NCBI RefSeq assembly: GCF_001592435.1
Contig: NZ_CP014750.1
Location: 1,674,001-1,738,000, forward strand
DNA length: 64,000 bases
Source: Thermococcus peptonophilus
GTDB taxonomy: Archaea; Methanobacteriota_B; Thermococci; Thermococcales; Thermococcaceae
Reading direction: 5' to 3'
The position numbers were made by a program, and so were the translations under genes. Positions 18,968 to 28,609 of this stretch are shown here, piece by piece (position 1 is the first letter of the stretch; every line of letters begins with the position of its first letter). The notes beneath the pieces are model-generated. The model ran no database searches. It was not told the DNA's origin and saw only the letters and a program-made list of their open reading frames with translations.

Positions 18968-19834
18968 TCAAAGAAGTAGGCCATCTATGTCGGAGTCCTT
19001 GTCAATTGGATGGGCTTCGTATCCAAGCCCGGTCAAAATCCTAGCGAATTCCCTGGAGAAGCCGTATACAGTGAAGACCCTTTCGGGCTTTACCTTCTCT
19101 ATGATTTTCATCAGCTCCCAGAAATCTGCGTGGTTGCTCAGCTTGAGCCCTCCAAAGCCGGAAACGGTAAGCTCCCAGAGGGAGGGGGAGTTTTCGACCT
19201 TGGGCGAGCGGTGCGACCTTAAAACTACGTCCCCTTCATGAGTGATGTTCCCAAATTTGACGCCAAATTTTGAATAAACCCTTGCAACCTTCAGCATCTC
19301 TCTGCTTGGCCTCACCGTGATCCCGTGAACGTCCAGGATTTTCATAACTTCCTGCGCCTTCCCCATCTGGTTCACATAGAGGGTTGGCCGCTTTCCCCTG
19401 TCAAGAGCTTCCTCTACGAATGCGACTAGTTTTTTCTCGGCCTCTCTCGGTGAGGGAAACGTGAAGCTCGGAACGCCGAAGGTGGCCTCGATTATGAGAA
19501 CGTCCGCCCTTGGGAAGCGGCTTTTTTCTGCCGTTCTCAGCTTGAACCACTTGGTGTCTCCAGTGTAGAACAGCGTCCCGTTTTCGAGCCAGAGCTTTAT
19601 CCCAGCCGAACCCAGCATGTGGCCGGCTGGATAGAGCTTCGCTTTGAAATCGCCGATGTAGAAGGTCTTTCCAAACTTTACTACCCGATAGAAGCCACCC
19701 TTCCTAAGGTGACTGAGATATTTGGTCGCCTTTGTTGCGAAGATAACTTCACCACTGACAAAGTGATCCGTGTGGGCATGGCTCTGAAAGGCAAACCGTG
19801 TCGAGCTGTCCAGGCCGATGTTTCTTAGTATCAT
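18968..19834 (-). CDS. metallo-beta-lactamase fold hydrolase (RNA-processing exonuclease-like)
   Basis: 288 residues. The zinc signature FQSHAHTDHFVSGE (H-x-H-x-D-H) is near the N-terminus, followed by YPAGHMLGSAG, LFYTGDTKWF and a late LKLSNHADFWEL, the order seen in the beta-CASP-like exonucleases of COG1236 (YSH1/artemis relatives). The C-terminal 'KPERVFTVYGFSREFA' is also typical. Probably an RNA or DNA exonuclease/ligase-associated enzyme; no substrate can be proven. There is no clear ribosome binding site before ATG 19834, so its mRNA may be leaderless. It is divergent from the ABC transporter operon. Confidence 0.78.
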   Translation of the reverse strand: MILRNIGLDSSTRFAFQSHAHTDHFVSGEVIFATKATKYLSHLRKGGFYRVVKFGKTFYIGDFKAKLYPAGHMLGSAGIKLWLENGTLFYTGDTKWFKLRTAEKSRFPRADVLIIEATFGVPSFTFPSPREAEKKLVAFVEEALDRGKRPTLYVNQMGKAQEVMKILDVHGITVRPSREMLKVARVYSKFGVKFGNITHEGDVVLRSHRSPKVENSPSLWELTVSGFGGLKLSNHADFWELMKIIEKVKPERVFTVYGFSREFARILTGLGYEAHPIDKDSDIDGLLL

Positions 19835-19897
19835 CAGTTAGGAAGTAATGGCGAAACCTTTAACTAATTTCGTTTCGACGCTTCTCTGGGTGTTGAG

Positions 19898-20836
19898 ATG
19901 GGGACTTACGCCATAGAAACCAACAGGCTCACCAAGTTCTTCGGCAAGAGGAACGTAGTGTACCACCTCAACCTCAAAGTGCCTAAAGGGGTCGTTTACG
20001 GCTTCCTCGGGCCAAACGGTGCGGGAAAAACGACCACTATAAAGATGTTGACCGGGGCACTGAGGCCCACCTACGGAGAGATACGGATTTTTGGCCTGAG
20101 GATGCCCAACGACAGGGTTGAAATTATGAAGCGGGTCGGATACATGCCCGAGGCGCCGATAGCTTATGAAGATATGACGATTTTCGAGTTTCTGGTCTAC
20201 ATGGGCCGCCTGACCGGGATGAGGAAGGAAGACGCCGTGGAGCAGGCGAAGGAGCTTATGGAGTACGCTGGAATTGGTAAGCTGGCCATGAACAGGATTG
20301 GGGAGCTTTCCTCCGGTCAGAAGCAGAGAGCGAGCTTCGCAGCGGCGCTGATGGGAAACCCCGAGCTCCTCATACTGGATGAACCAACAGCAAACCTCGA
20401 CCCCCTCGGGAGAATGGAGTTCATTGGGAAGGTCATCCAGCTCGCCAAGGCCGGCAAGACGATCTTCATAAGCTCCCACATAGTCAGCGAGGTCGAGAAG
20501 ATGTGCAACTACGTCGGGCTGATAAACCGCGGTACGATGCTCGCCCAGGGCAGGATCAGGGAGCTTGCGGGCATTGAGGAGGACGACTATGATGTCCTGA
20601 CCAGCGACAATGGAAAGGCGATGGCGTTTCTGCGGGAGAAGCCCTACATCCGTGAGGCCTGGGAAGAGGAGGGAATCCTCAGGGTCAAAGTTGACTCGCG
20701 CTTTCTTGACGAGTTCTTCCTGGCCTTTCCGAAGTACCTCGTGGAAAATGGCATCAGGCTGAAGCTCTTCAGGCCGCACACGAGCCCGCTTGAGAGAATC
20801 CTGATGGAGAAGTTTGGAGTAAGCGAGGAGGTGTGA
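19898..20836 (+). CDS. ABC transporter ATP-binding protein
   Basis: 312 residues. Walker A GPNGAGKTTT, Q-loop region, signature LSSGQKQRASFA, Walker B LLILDEPTANLDP and switch His in ISSHIVSE are all present; the last ~90 residues form an accessory domain. It belongs to the drug/NosF/CcmA-type exporter ATPases. It heads an operon with an ABC-2 permease (3 bases later) and a large extracellular protein, an arrangement like NosF-NosY-NosD. Confidence 0.93.
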   Translation: MGTYAIETNRLTKFFGKRNVVYHLNLKVPKGVVYGFLGPNGAGKTTTIKMLTGALRPTYGEIRIFGLRMPNDRVEIMKRVGYMPEAPIAYEDMTIFEFLVYMGRLTGMRKEDAVEQAKELMEYAGIGKLAMNRIGELSSGQKQRASFAAALMGNPELLILDEPTANLDPLGRMEFIGKVIQLAKAGKTIFISSHIVSEVEKMCNYVGLINRGTMLAQGRIRELAGIEEDDYDVLTSDNGKAMAFLREKPYIREAWEEEGILRVKVDSRFLDEFFLAFPKYLVENGIRLKLFRPHTSPLERILMEKFGVSEEV

Positions 20837-20839
20837 AGT

Positions 20840-21658
20840 TTGAGAAGTTCCCGCTTTTCCTTTGAATCACGGCTCGGGATAATATACGGGATGGAAGTGA
20901 AAAGGTTACTGCGCTCCCGCCGCCTCAAGCTTATGACCCTCCTGATGTTCCTCCCAGTTATCGTCTACTTCTTCACCCACGAGGAGATCACCGAGTACAG
21001 CACGCGCGCGCTCAGGATATCCTTCCAGGTTAACTTCTCCACTTACCTCGTCAACTTCTGGGCGAGTGTCATAGGCCAGCTCGTGGTCATAATCCTGATG
21101 AGCGAACTCCTTGGAAGCGAGATAGACAAGGGTACGATAAGGGTTCTCCTGACGAAACCCGTTAGAAAGAGCGAACTCGTCATCGGAAAGTTCCTCGGCG
21201 GGCTTACGGGAATGTTAGTGGTCTTCGGACTGCCCTACCTGGTCATGCAGATTTATATGGTTCTGCTCTACAAGCAGGGTTTCACTGGCCTTAGGGCGAC
21301 GTTCGGTGACCTGCTCTACTCCCTTGAGGTGACCCTCCTCCTGCTCGGCTCTCTAGGAGCGTTCGCAATGGCCCTCTCAGTGGTTCTTTCAAGGCCCCTC
21401 TACGCCTCTCTGGCGAGCTTTGGAGTGATATTCGTCGCCCAGTTCATCCTCCCGCAGTTGCCTTTCTTCGACGACCCCGAGAGGTTCACGCTCAACTACC
21501 AGCTCGGAGTTCTCTTGAGGGACAGGTTCACGCTCCACATGGGGCTTGACGTCTACAAGGGCGACCCGTCAACGACGCTGGTGTTCTTCGCATCGGTCAT
21601 GCTCCTGAGCCTGATTCTCGCGATCCTCGGGCTTTACAGAAGGGAATATAGGGGATGA
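20840..21658 (+). CDS. ABC-2 type transporter permease
   Basis: 272 residues with about six membrane helices (for example LMTLLMFLPVIVYFF, LTGMLVVFGLPYLVMQIY, LVFFASVMLLSLILAIL). The family stretch LLGSEIDKGTIRVLLTKPVRKSELVIGKFLGG is the hallmark of NosY-like permeases. The start is TTG, with AGGAGGTG nine bases upstream. It overlaps the following gene by 4 bases. Exporter or membrane-associated role; cargo unknown. Confidence 0.88.
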   Translation: MRSSRFSFESRLGIIYGMEVKRLLRSRRLKLMTLLMFLPVIVYFFTHEEITEYSTRALRISFQVNFSTYLVNFWASVIGQLVVIILMSELLGSEIDKGTIRVLLTKPVRKSELVIGKFLGGLTGMLVVFGLPYLVMQIYMVLLYKQGFTGLRATFGDLLYSLEVTLLLLGSLGAFAMALSVVLSRPLYASLASFGVIFVAQFILPQLPFFDDPERFTLNYQLGVLLRDRFTLHMGLDVYKGDPSTTLVFFASVMLLSLILAILGLYRREYRG

Positions 21659-23868
21659 GAACGATGGCGCGCTTGAGAACCCTCACTTTCGCGGTCTTCC
21701 TCCTCATCCTGCTGGCCGGGCAGGCTACAGCTCTTTCCGTTGAGCTGGGAACTGACGAAGTGCTCATAGTGGGCGGTCAGGTTTTTACATTTGACCCCAG
21801 CCAGAGCGGGGACAAGTTCCTCGTGAGCGTGTCGAGTCATGGAAACGAAGCGTCTTCCGTTCTCGCCTTCGGTGAGAACATTACAGTGGGCAACGTTACC
21901 TATTTCATCGGTTCATACGACCGCCAGAACCGGAGGCTTACCGTTCACCTCCTCGGCAACTATACAAGCGTGAGAGTTATGAAGAAGTACGACTTCAGCG
22001 TTGAGGTCATAGAAGCCTTCGACACCTACGCCAAGGTTAGGATTAAAAACACGGGCTTTTATCCACTCAACGACACTCTGTCTGTTTCTTCGTCTTCGCA
22101 GGGCGCTTTTCCCATTCCCACAAGCACGATCCTTAAGGAAGTGGAGCTGAACCTTGAACCTGGCGGAGAGATAGTTTTCAAAGTTCCAAACCCGGGCCAG
22201 ACGCTGATCTTTAGTCTAAATGAGAGGGGCATCTCAAAGGATGTTTCCTTTGGAACCTTAGAGCCGCAGGTTGAAATAGAAGACATTACGAGCGGTGAGG
22301 GTGTCCGGGTGAAGGTTCTTAACAAAGGCGAGCCAGTTAACGCCACCTTCAGCCTCCTCTACGGCGGCAACCTGATTTTGGAGTCAAGGAAAGTCCTGCT
22401 TCCGCACGGAATCAAGTGGGTCGGGTTCTCAAACTTCATAAACCAGGGAGCGGTCGTGGTTGATTACGGAAAAGTAATCCAGCAGACCTTTTACTTTAGA
22501 CCGGCGCTCCTGGTTCTCGAAAACATCTCCAGGGATGGAGAACTTCTCAGAGTTATCCTCAAAAACACAGGGGAGTCCCCTTTCAGGGGTTTCGTCAGCG
22601 TAACCCAAAACGGCGTTGTGGTGGGAAGTCCAACATATTCGGAGGTCTCCATAGGACCCGGGGAGAGCGTATCACTAACCTTCAAGATTCCCGAAGAGGT
22701 TAGGTATCCAACAATCCTCGCCTCCTCCGACTCGGGAACTTTCTCCTTCACGGCCGAGGCTGGAGCTTCCGGTATCTCGGTCGAGGCGCTCTCAACGAGT
22801 ATAAAAGTCCCTCTCGGTGGAAAGGGCAGCTATGCACTCGTCCTCTCCGGTTCGGGCAGGGTAAAGCTCAGCGTTGAAGGTCTTCCAGAGTCGGTTGGCT
22901 GGAAGTTCTACGTCGGAGAGAGCGAGGTCGAGGAGCTTAACGTGGACGGCTCGGCCCAGGTGGTTCTGGTTATTGACGTGCCCTCTCTGCCCAGGGGATT
23001 CTCCGTTGGTGAGCCGGTCAGGTTCAATGTAACAATCAGGGACGAGAAGGGAAACCCCCACGTAATTCCGCTGGAGTTTGAGGCCTACGGCCTGGCGTTC
23101 CTGCCCGTTTACGGAAAAAACTGGCTGGCGAAGATGAACTTCACTGCAGAGACGCACTTTGTGGGAATTCCATACCGGGTCGTCGCAAAGTCTCTGACTC
23201 CGCCGATCCAGTTCGAACATTATCCTGGAGAGAAGATAGCCTTCTCGTACGGCAATTACATCCGCTCCGGGCTCGACGTCACCCTTCACATTCTCTCTCC
23301 GAGTGGAGAAATCCTGCATTCGTCAAGCCAGGAGAAGGGAAGGCCAGATTTTGTGGTGTTCAACGAGTCCGACTTTATGCTGATGCTCGAGGGCGACAGG
23401 TTCGACGCCGTCCTGCTGGTTGCAGATTACCTCAGGAAGCCCGAGAACATCAGCTTTGAGCTCCTTCCAAAGCAGTTTGGAGAGGGAATTAAGACGTTCA
23501 TCCTAAACGCTACATCGCTCCGCGGGAAGAAGCTTGCCCTTGACGTTACCGCTGATCGACCGGTTGAGGTTAGGGTCTATTACTTCACCCTCAACAGGGA
23601 GAGGGAAGACTTTGACCCGCTCTCCGCTGGTTTCAAGGGGGCTTTCAGAGGTAAAGGGGAGCATGTGTCAGGAGAAGTTCCTCTAAGGCCATACGAGGAT
23701 TTCATAGCCATATCAATAATCGGCACCGGGAACGTTTCTCTAACTATGACAGCGAAGGAAGTGCCCGTTTCAGTTAGCGGCCTTGGGAAGTACTCCGGCG
23801 AGCTAACAGTGGCTCTCCTGGCTCTCCTGTTGGTGGTGGTCATTGCTCTCGAACGGCGCCTCGGCTGA
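21655..23868 (+). CDS. large extracellular protein with CARDB-like repeats, ABC-transporter associated
   Basis: 737 residues: signal peptide (about 5-28, LTFAVFLLILLAGQATA), many beta-sandwich repeats with CARDB/NEW-type phrases ('VRIKNTGFYPLNDTLSV', 'LRVILKNTGESPFRGFVSV'), N-glycosylation-like N-x-S/T sites, and a C-terminal membrane helix (VALLALLLVVVIALERR) that anchors it. ATG 21655 overlaps the permease stop; ATG 21664 has a better spaced GGGATGAGA and may be the true start. Co-expression with the ABC-2 pair suggests it is the exporter's extracellular partner or part of an envelope complex. Confidence 0.75.
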   Translation: MRTMARLRTLTFAVFLLILLAGQATALSVELGTDEVLIVGGQVFTFDPSQSGDKFLVSVSSHGNEASSVLAFGENITVGNVTYFIGSYDRQNRRLTVHLLGNYTSVRVMKKYDFSVEVIEAFDTYAKVRIKNTGFYPLNDTLSVSSSSQGAFPIPTSTILKEVELNLEPGGEIVFKVPNPGQTLIFSLNERGISKDVSFGTLEPQVEIEDITSGEGVRVKVLNKGEPVNATFSLLYGGNLILESRKVLLPHGIKWVGFSNFINQGAVVVDYGKVIQQTFYFRPALLVLENISRDGELLRVILKNTGESPFRGFVSVTQNGVVVGSPTYSEVSIGPGESVSLTFKIPEEVRYPTILASSDSGTFSFTAEAGASGISVEALSTSIKVPLGGKGSYALVLSGSGRVKLSVEGLPESVGWKFYVGESEVEELNVDGSAQVVLVIDVPSLPRGFSVGEPVRFNVTIRDEKGNPHVIPLEFEAYGLAFLPVYGKNWLAKMNFTAETHFVGIPYRVVAKSLTPPIQFEHYPGEKIAFSYGNYIRSGLDVTLHILSPSGEILHSSSQEKGRPDFVVFNESDFMLMLEGDRFDAVLLVADYLRKPENISFELLPKQFGEGIKTFILNATSLRGKKLALDVTADRPVEVRVYYFTLNREREDFDPLSAGFKGAFRGKGEHVSGEVPLRPYEDFIAISIIGTGNVSLTMTAKEVPVSVSGLGKYSGELTVALLALLLVVVIALERRLG

Positions 23869-23956
23869 TGGACAATTTATCCAATAGCAAGGTGAAACTT
23901 GAGCTATGTAAAAGGTTTTTATACTCCAGTGCCCAATTAAGGGCAGGTGATTAGGA

Positions 23957-25645
23957 ATGACGTTCGATAAGGAGAAGCTCAAGAAGATCCGCGAGGAGGA
24001 GAAGCGCTGGGACGAGACCACCGTTAAAAGCTTCATCGAGAAGAGGCCCGAGAGAAAGGAGAAGTTCATGACGGACGACGGCTTCGAGATAAAGCGCCTC
24101 TACACTCCCGCTGACCTCGGCGAGGACTGGGACTACCTTGAGAAGCTCGGCTTCCCTGGGGAGTATCCATTCACCCGCGGCGTTTACGCCACCATGTACC
24201 GCGGCCGCTTCTGGACGATGAGGCAGTACGCCGGTTTTGGAACGGCCGAGGAGAGCAACAAGCGCTACAAGTACCTCCTCAGCCAGGGACAGACCGGTCT
24301 GAGCGTTGCCTTTGACCTGCCGACCCAGATGGGTTACGACAGCGACCACCCGATGGCTGAGGGAGAGGTCGGAAAGGTTGGTGTCGCCATAGACTCCCTC
24401 TGGGACATGGAGATACTCTTCGATGGAATCCCGCTCGACAAGGTCTCAACGAGCATGACAATTAACGCCACCGCGGCCAACCTTCTGGCTATGTACATCC
24501 TCGTGGCTGAGAAGCAGGGCGTTCCACAGAACGTTCTCAGGGGAACAGTCCAGAACGACATCCTGAAGGAGTACATAGCGAGGGGCACCTACATCTTCCC
24601 GCCCCAGCCGAGCATGAGGCTTACCACCGACATCATCATGTACTGTGCCGAAAACATCCCCAAGTGGAACTCGATAAGCATAAGCGGCTACCACATCAGG
24701 GAAGCTGGAGCAAACGCCGTCCAGGAGGTCGCCTTTACCCTCGCCGACGGTATCGAGTACGTTAGGGCTGTCATTGATAGGGGAATGGACGTTGACAAGT
24801 TCGCGCCAAGGCTGAGCTTCTTCTTCAACGCCCACAACAACTTCCTCGAGGAGATCGCAAAGTTTAGAGCCGCCAGAAGGCTCTGGGCCTACATCATGAA
24901 GGAGTGGTTCCACGCGAAGAACCCGCGCTCAATGATGCTCCGCTTCCACACCCAGACGGCCGGCTCAACCCTAACGGCCCAGCAGCCCGAGAACAACATA
25001 GTCCGTGTTGCGATTCAGGCCCTCGCGGCCGTTCTCGGCGGAACACAGAGCCTTCACACGAACTCATACGACGAGGCTCTCTCACTCCCGACCGAGAAGA
25101 GCGTGAGGATAGCCCTGAGGACACAGCAGATCATAGCCTACGAGAGCGGCGTCGTTGACACCGTTGACCCGCTCGGAGGTGCCTACTACATCGAGTGGCT
25201 CACGGACCACATCTACGAAGAGGCCCTCAAGTACATCGAGAAGATCCAGAAGATGGGCGGCATGATGAGGGCAATCGAGCGCGGCTACATCCAGAAGGAG
25301 ATAGCCGATTCGGCCTACAAGTACCAGAAGGAGGTCGAGGAGAAGAAGCGCATCATAGTTGGTGTGAACGAGTTCGTCGTTGACGAGCCACTGGATGTTG
25401 AGATACTCAAGGTCGACCCGAGCATCAGGGACAAGCAGATCGAGAGGCTCAAGAAGCTCCGCTCAACGAGGGACAGCAAGAAGGTTGAGGAGTCCCTCGA
25501 CAAGCTCAGGAAGGCAGCTGAAACCGAAGACGAGAACCTCATGCCCTACATCATCGAGGCCCACAGGCACCTTGCCACGCTCGGTGAGGTCACCGACGTT
25601 CTCCGTGAGGTCTGGGGTGAGTACAGGGCGCCGCTGATATTCTGA
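23957..25645 (+). CDS. methylmalonyl-CoA mutase large subunit, N-terminal (catalytic) chain
   Basis: 562 residues, the catalytic TIM-barrel chain of the split archaeal mutase; the B12-binding small chain is encoded elsewhere. Motifs: [55 protein letters not shown] and [28 protein letters not shown]. It interconverts (R)-methylmalonyl-CoA and succinyl-CoA with adenosylcobalamin. Single-gene unit with its own promoter (ggtttttatactcc around 23917) and a T-rich tail after the stop. Very high codon bias suggests strong expression. Confidence 0.96.
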   Translation: MTFDKEKLKKIREEEKRWDETTVKSFIEKRPERKEKFMTDDGFEIKRLYTPADLGEDWDYLEKLGFPGEYPFTRGVYATMYRGRFWTMRQYAGFGTAEESNKRYKYLLSQGQTGLSVAFDLPTQMGYDSDHPMAEGEVGKVGVAIDSLWDMEILFDGIPLDKVSTSMTINATAANLLAMYILVAEKQGVPQNVLRGTVQNDILKEYIARGTYIFPPQPSMRLTTDIIMYCAENIPKWNSISISGYHIREAGANAVQEVAFTLADGIEYVRAVIDRGMDVDKFAPRLSFFFNAHNNFLEEIAKFRAARRLWAYIMKEWFHAKNPRSMMLRFHTQTAGSTLTAQQPENNIVRVAIQALAAVLGGTQSLHTNSYDEALSLPTEKSVRIALRTQQIIAYESGVVDTVDPLGGAYYIEWLTDHIYEEALKYIEKIQKMGGMMRAIERGYIQKEIADSAYKYQKEVEEKKRIIVGVNEFVVDEPLDVEILKVDPSIRDKQIERLKKLRSTRDSKKVEESLDKLRKAAETEDENLMPYIIEAHRHLATLGEVTDVLREVWGEYRAPLIF

Positions 25646-25757
25646 AGGTCTTTCTTTCCCCATTTATACAACTTTTACGGGCCACCACATTTGTGAAAAT
25701 TTTTCACTCTCATCACACAGAAGGTTTTTAAACCGACGCTTCAAGCCGCTCTTGGTG

Positions 25758-26375
25758 ATGAGGGTGAAGTTCAAGGGTAAAGCCTTTGGAAACGTCGTGA
25801 GGATTGAGTTTGATATACTCACCCTCGGCGAGCTTAAGATAGACGACCTGCGAGACTTTGACGTTGATTCCCTCAAGATTGAGCTTAAGCCGACTTCTTC
25901 GGGTATCAAGATCATCGGGATATGGGAGGGCCCTGTTGAGAAAGCTGGTGAAGGTATAAAGAAGGCCCTTGAGGAGAGCTACAAGCTCCGCGAGAGGGTT
26001 CTGAACAGAATAAAGAGCAAGACCGAAGCCATACGGAGCACGATGCTCCAGCTTGGGTTTAAGGAGGACGTTGAGGGCTACGGAAACGCTTTTCGCTTCA
26101 CCAAGAAGGTTGGCCCCTACGAGATAGTGGTTGTGGCCTCAACGACTGACGATATAGTCCGCGTTGAGGTTTACGGCAACGACAAGAAGGTACTTAGCCC
26201 TGAACTGGAGAGCATCTTCGAGGACGTTGAGGTCGAGGAGCTTGAAATCTACGACTTCGAGGACAGCAAGGAAGAGAGGCTCGTCATAAACCTGGAGATA
26301 CCAAAGAACGAGGAGAAGCCTGAGAGGAAGATAGTTGAGGCAATAAAGATGATAGAGAATATGCTGATGACCTAG
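25758..26375 (+). CDS. 205-aa hypothetical protein
   Basis: Soluble alpha/beta protein with a long central helix (ALEESYKLRERVLNRIKSKTEAIRSTML) and acidic strands (VEVEELEIYDFEDSKEERLVINLE). No known domain recognised. The start is uncertain: ATG 25758, or GTG 25764 with GGTGATG before it; a TATA-like ggtttttaaacc at 25723-25734 puts transcription start close to these codons, so the mRNA would be nearly leaderless. Its stop is directly adjacent to the stop of the convergent 710-aa gene. Confidence 0.65.
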   Translation: MRVKFKGKAFGNVVRIEFDILTLGELKIDDLRDFDVDSLKIELKPTSSGIKIIGIWEGPVEKAGEGIKKALEESYKLRERVLNRIKSKTEAIRSTMLQLGFKEDVEGYGNAFRFTKKVGPYEIVVVASTTDDIVRVEVYGNDKKVLSPELESIFEDVEVEELEIYDFEDSKEERLVINLEIPKNEEKPERKIVEAIKMIENMLMT

Positions 26376-28508
26376 TCACTTGTACTTGCTCTCCAGCTGG
26401 AACTGCTTCAACTTTGCCGTTATTCCCTTTATTGGCGCTCTATCCTCGCTCAGTATTTTTCCGGTTTTCGTGTCTATTCTCGCGTAGTACAGGCCGTTCT
26501 TCCCGGCGACCTTTATGTGGATGTACCCTTCCTCCTTGTAGTGCGTGAGCCTCTCCGTCTTCAACCCGGTCTCTCCGTAGAGCTTCCTCAGGTGTTCGTG
26601 GAACGCCTCTTCAAGCGCCAGCTCCGTAAACCTGATGTCTTCTCCCTTTACCTCACCTGTTTTTCTGTCGAGTACGAACTTTCCGACCTTGCTGCTCCCC
26701 TGGAACTCAACGATCCAATCTCCGTCCAGTCTTATCCCCTTTATTTCAGCGGTTTCATCTATACTCCTGGCTTTCTCAGCCGCTATTTTTCCAGCGACCT
26801 CTTTTTTCAGAACCCTATCGGCTTCTTCTACGATCTTTCCGTCCTTGGTTACTCTCACAGTAACTTTATGCTGGTCGTTCTCTATTTCTACCGTGTAAAC
26901 ATCGTCCGATTCTGATACGCTGAGAGTTCTGTAGCCTGGGTACTTGGCGAGTACAAGCTCTTCTGCCTTCTGGGGTGTAATCTCGACGAAGTAGTCAAGG
27001 ACGTCCTTTGTATCCCCGTCTATTTTTGCGGTCGCCTTTCCACCCTCCCCTTCCATGGTTATCTCGAGGAACTTGTGTTCAAGGACTCTGCTGGAGGCCA
27101 GCTTCAGGTTATTCACTGGGAAGTTGTTTTCTATTATCGGCTTTGCCTTTTTGAAGGCCTCCTCAGGTGAAGGAAGCGTGGTAATCTCTTTAAACTCTCC
27201 GTTCTCAAGATTGACTTCGAGGATTACTATCCCCTCTTTGAGGCCGACCTCAACAATCGCAACTTTCTTACCCTTCTCGATATTTAGGATTGTCCCCTCA
27301 GGGTACGTACTGCTTATAAACTCTCTGAGGGCTTCATCGGTGATAATGGACTCTCCATAGACCACGGCACCGGTATACCCGTTGAACTTGAACTCGAAGT
27401 TAAATCGCTTGGTTTTACCAAAAACCTTCACCTTTCCATTGTTCCTTTCAATCTTTGACTCTAGGGGTTCCTCGCCGATTTTTTCCATGAGGATTTCTGT
27501 CACTGTCCGCAGGAAGTACTCGTCGGGCAGCTCGGACACTTCGAGCCAGACTTCATTGATATTTAGATCAACCACAGCCCTCGCCCTGTTGGCACCCACT
27601 TTCAGCTCGGCCTCCGCCTTCGTGGGCATGTACACCTTTTTCCTCTCGTGGATCGTTATGTTGCTCTCTGGAAGGCCGAGCTTTCCCGAAAGGGTGTTCT
27701 TAAGCAACAGAACGGCCTCGCTGGGGCTCAGGGGTGATTCAATTTCTCTTTCAGTTGCGTTTATCTCGGATCTGTCGTTTAGAAGGGCTTTTTTAACGGG
27801 CGTCGCCAGTTTGGGGTCTGAGTTGGCGTGGGGGACTATCTTTTCTTCCGAGAACACTACTGCTTTTCCCTTTTCTTCGCTCTCGCCCTTTCTTGCCGAC
27901 CAGGAGATTATATACGCCGTTGAGAGGTATACTTTGAGGAAGGAGAGCTTTATGTCCTCGGGCTTTATGGGATATTTTCTGCTGGCTTCTCCGGCTATGG
28001 CTCTGAGTACCCTTTCTGGCGAAAACTCAAACAGGAGTGGCGCATCCAGCTCAAACTTTGTGAGGGAGGTTTCTTCCGCTTTTTCTTGGGGTTTTTGAGG
28101 TTTGATTTCGGGTACTTCGATACCGTAGTTAGAAAACGTCTTTGCAAGCTTTTCAGCGTCCCAGAGTATAATCCTTGCCCTATACTCCTTGGCCACAACT
28201 GTTCTTGCGTCCTTTGTAAAGCCTAAAGGGGATATAAGAATTCCCCTGTCGGCTTTATACCTGTCAATAAGGTCACCAAAAACGCTAACCTCTTTAGCAG
28301 ATGCCAGTGACCCGGTATGAACCTTTATCAGGAGCTTTTCGGTACCCGCCAGCGGGTCGTCCCTTACCGCTACTATGTCAACGCCCCACCTGTCCCTGTC
28401 TGCGACCCTCTCATGGTTCCGGAACCCCATCTTGTCCAGAACTTCTGTAAGATACTCGATAATGTCCTCGCGGGGCAGCATCCTCACGATGTCCTGGTTC
28501 CAAGGCAT
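26376..28508 (-). CDS. 710-aa protein: Mrr-like nuclease fold plus PepSY-like repeats
   Basis: The first ~125 residues look like a restriction endonuclease-type (Mrr) fold: EYLTEVLDKMGF, DRWGVDIVAVRDDP (metal Asp), LLIKVHTG where E/Q-x-K is usual (here I-K-V), and GILISPLGFTKDAR. After a Pro/Lys linker come about 550 residues of repeated alpha/beta units, each a helix (ALEEAFHEHLRKLYGE, KAEELVLAKYPGYRTL) followed by strands with D-x-K/R-T-G-x-I/V (RIDTKTGKILSED, VLDRKTGEVKGED), much like PepSY repeats. No signal peptide. I know of no function. ATG 28508 has weak Shine-Dalgarno context (GGTGAGAG). Its stop abuts that of the convergent 205-aa gene. Confidence 0.72.
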   Translation of the reverse strand: MPWNQDIVRMLPREDIIEYLTEVLDKMGFRNHERVADRDRWGVDIVAVRDDPLAGTEKLLIKVHTGSLASAKEVSVFGDLIDRYKADRGILISPLGFTKDARTVVAKEYRARIILWDAEKLAKTFSNYGIEVPEIKPQKPQEKAEETSLTKFELDAPLLFEFSPERVLRAIAGEASRKYPIKPEDIKLSFLKVYLSTAYIISWSARKGESEEKGKAVVFSEEKIVPHANSDPKLATPVKKALLNDRSEINATEREIESPLSPSEAVLLLKNTLSGKLGLPESNITIHERKKVYMPTKAEAELKVGANRARAVVDLNINEVWLEVSELPDEYFLRTVTEILMEKIGEEPLESKIERNNGKVKVFGKTKRFNFEFKFNGYTGAVVYGESIITDEALREFISSTYPEGTILNIEKGKKVAIVEVGLKEGIVILEVNLENGEFKEITTLPSPEEAFKKAKPIIENNFPVNNLKLASSRVLEHKFLEITMEGEGGKATAKIDGDTKDVLDYFVEITPQKAEELVLAKYPGYRTLSVSESDDVYTVEIENDQHKVTVRVTKDGKIVEEADRVLKKEVAGKIAAEKARSIDETAEIKGIRLDGDWIVEFQGSSKVGKFVLDRKTGEVKGEDIRFTELALEEAFHEHLRKLYGETGLKTERLTHYKEEGYIHIKVAGKNGLYYARIDTKTGKILSEDRAPIKGITAKLKQFQLESKYK

Positions 28509-28609
28509 TCTCTCACCGTCCTGGTCTCACGTAATCGAGATTGTAACCACTCTGAGTGTTCAAATAAACTTTTATTAAAACCTCTATTTAACACTTTCTC
28601 GGTGATGTG

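Noticed and set aside
19838-20779. 313-codon minus-strand frame opposite the ABC ATPase
   Set aside because: Antisense to intact Walker motifs; no start signal.
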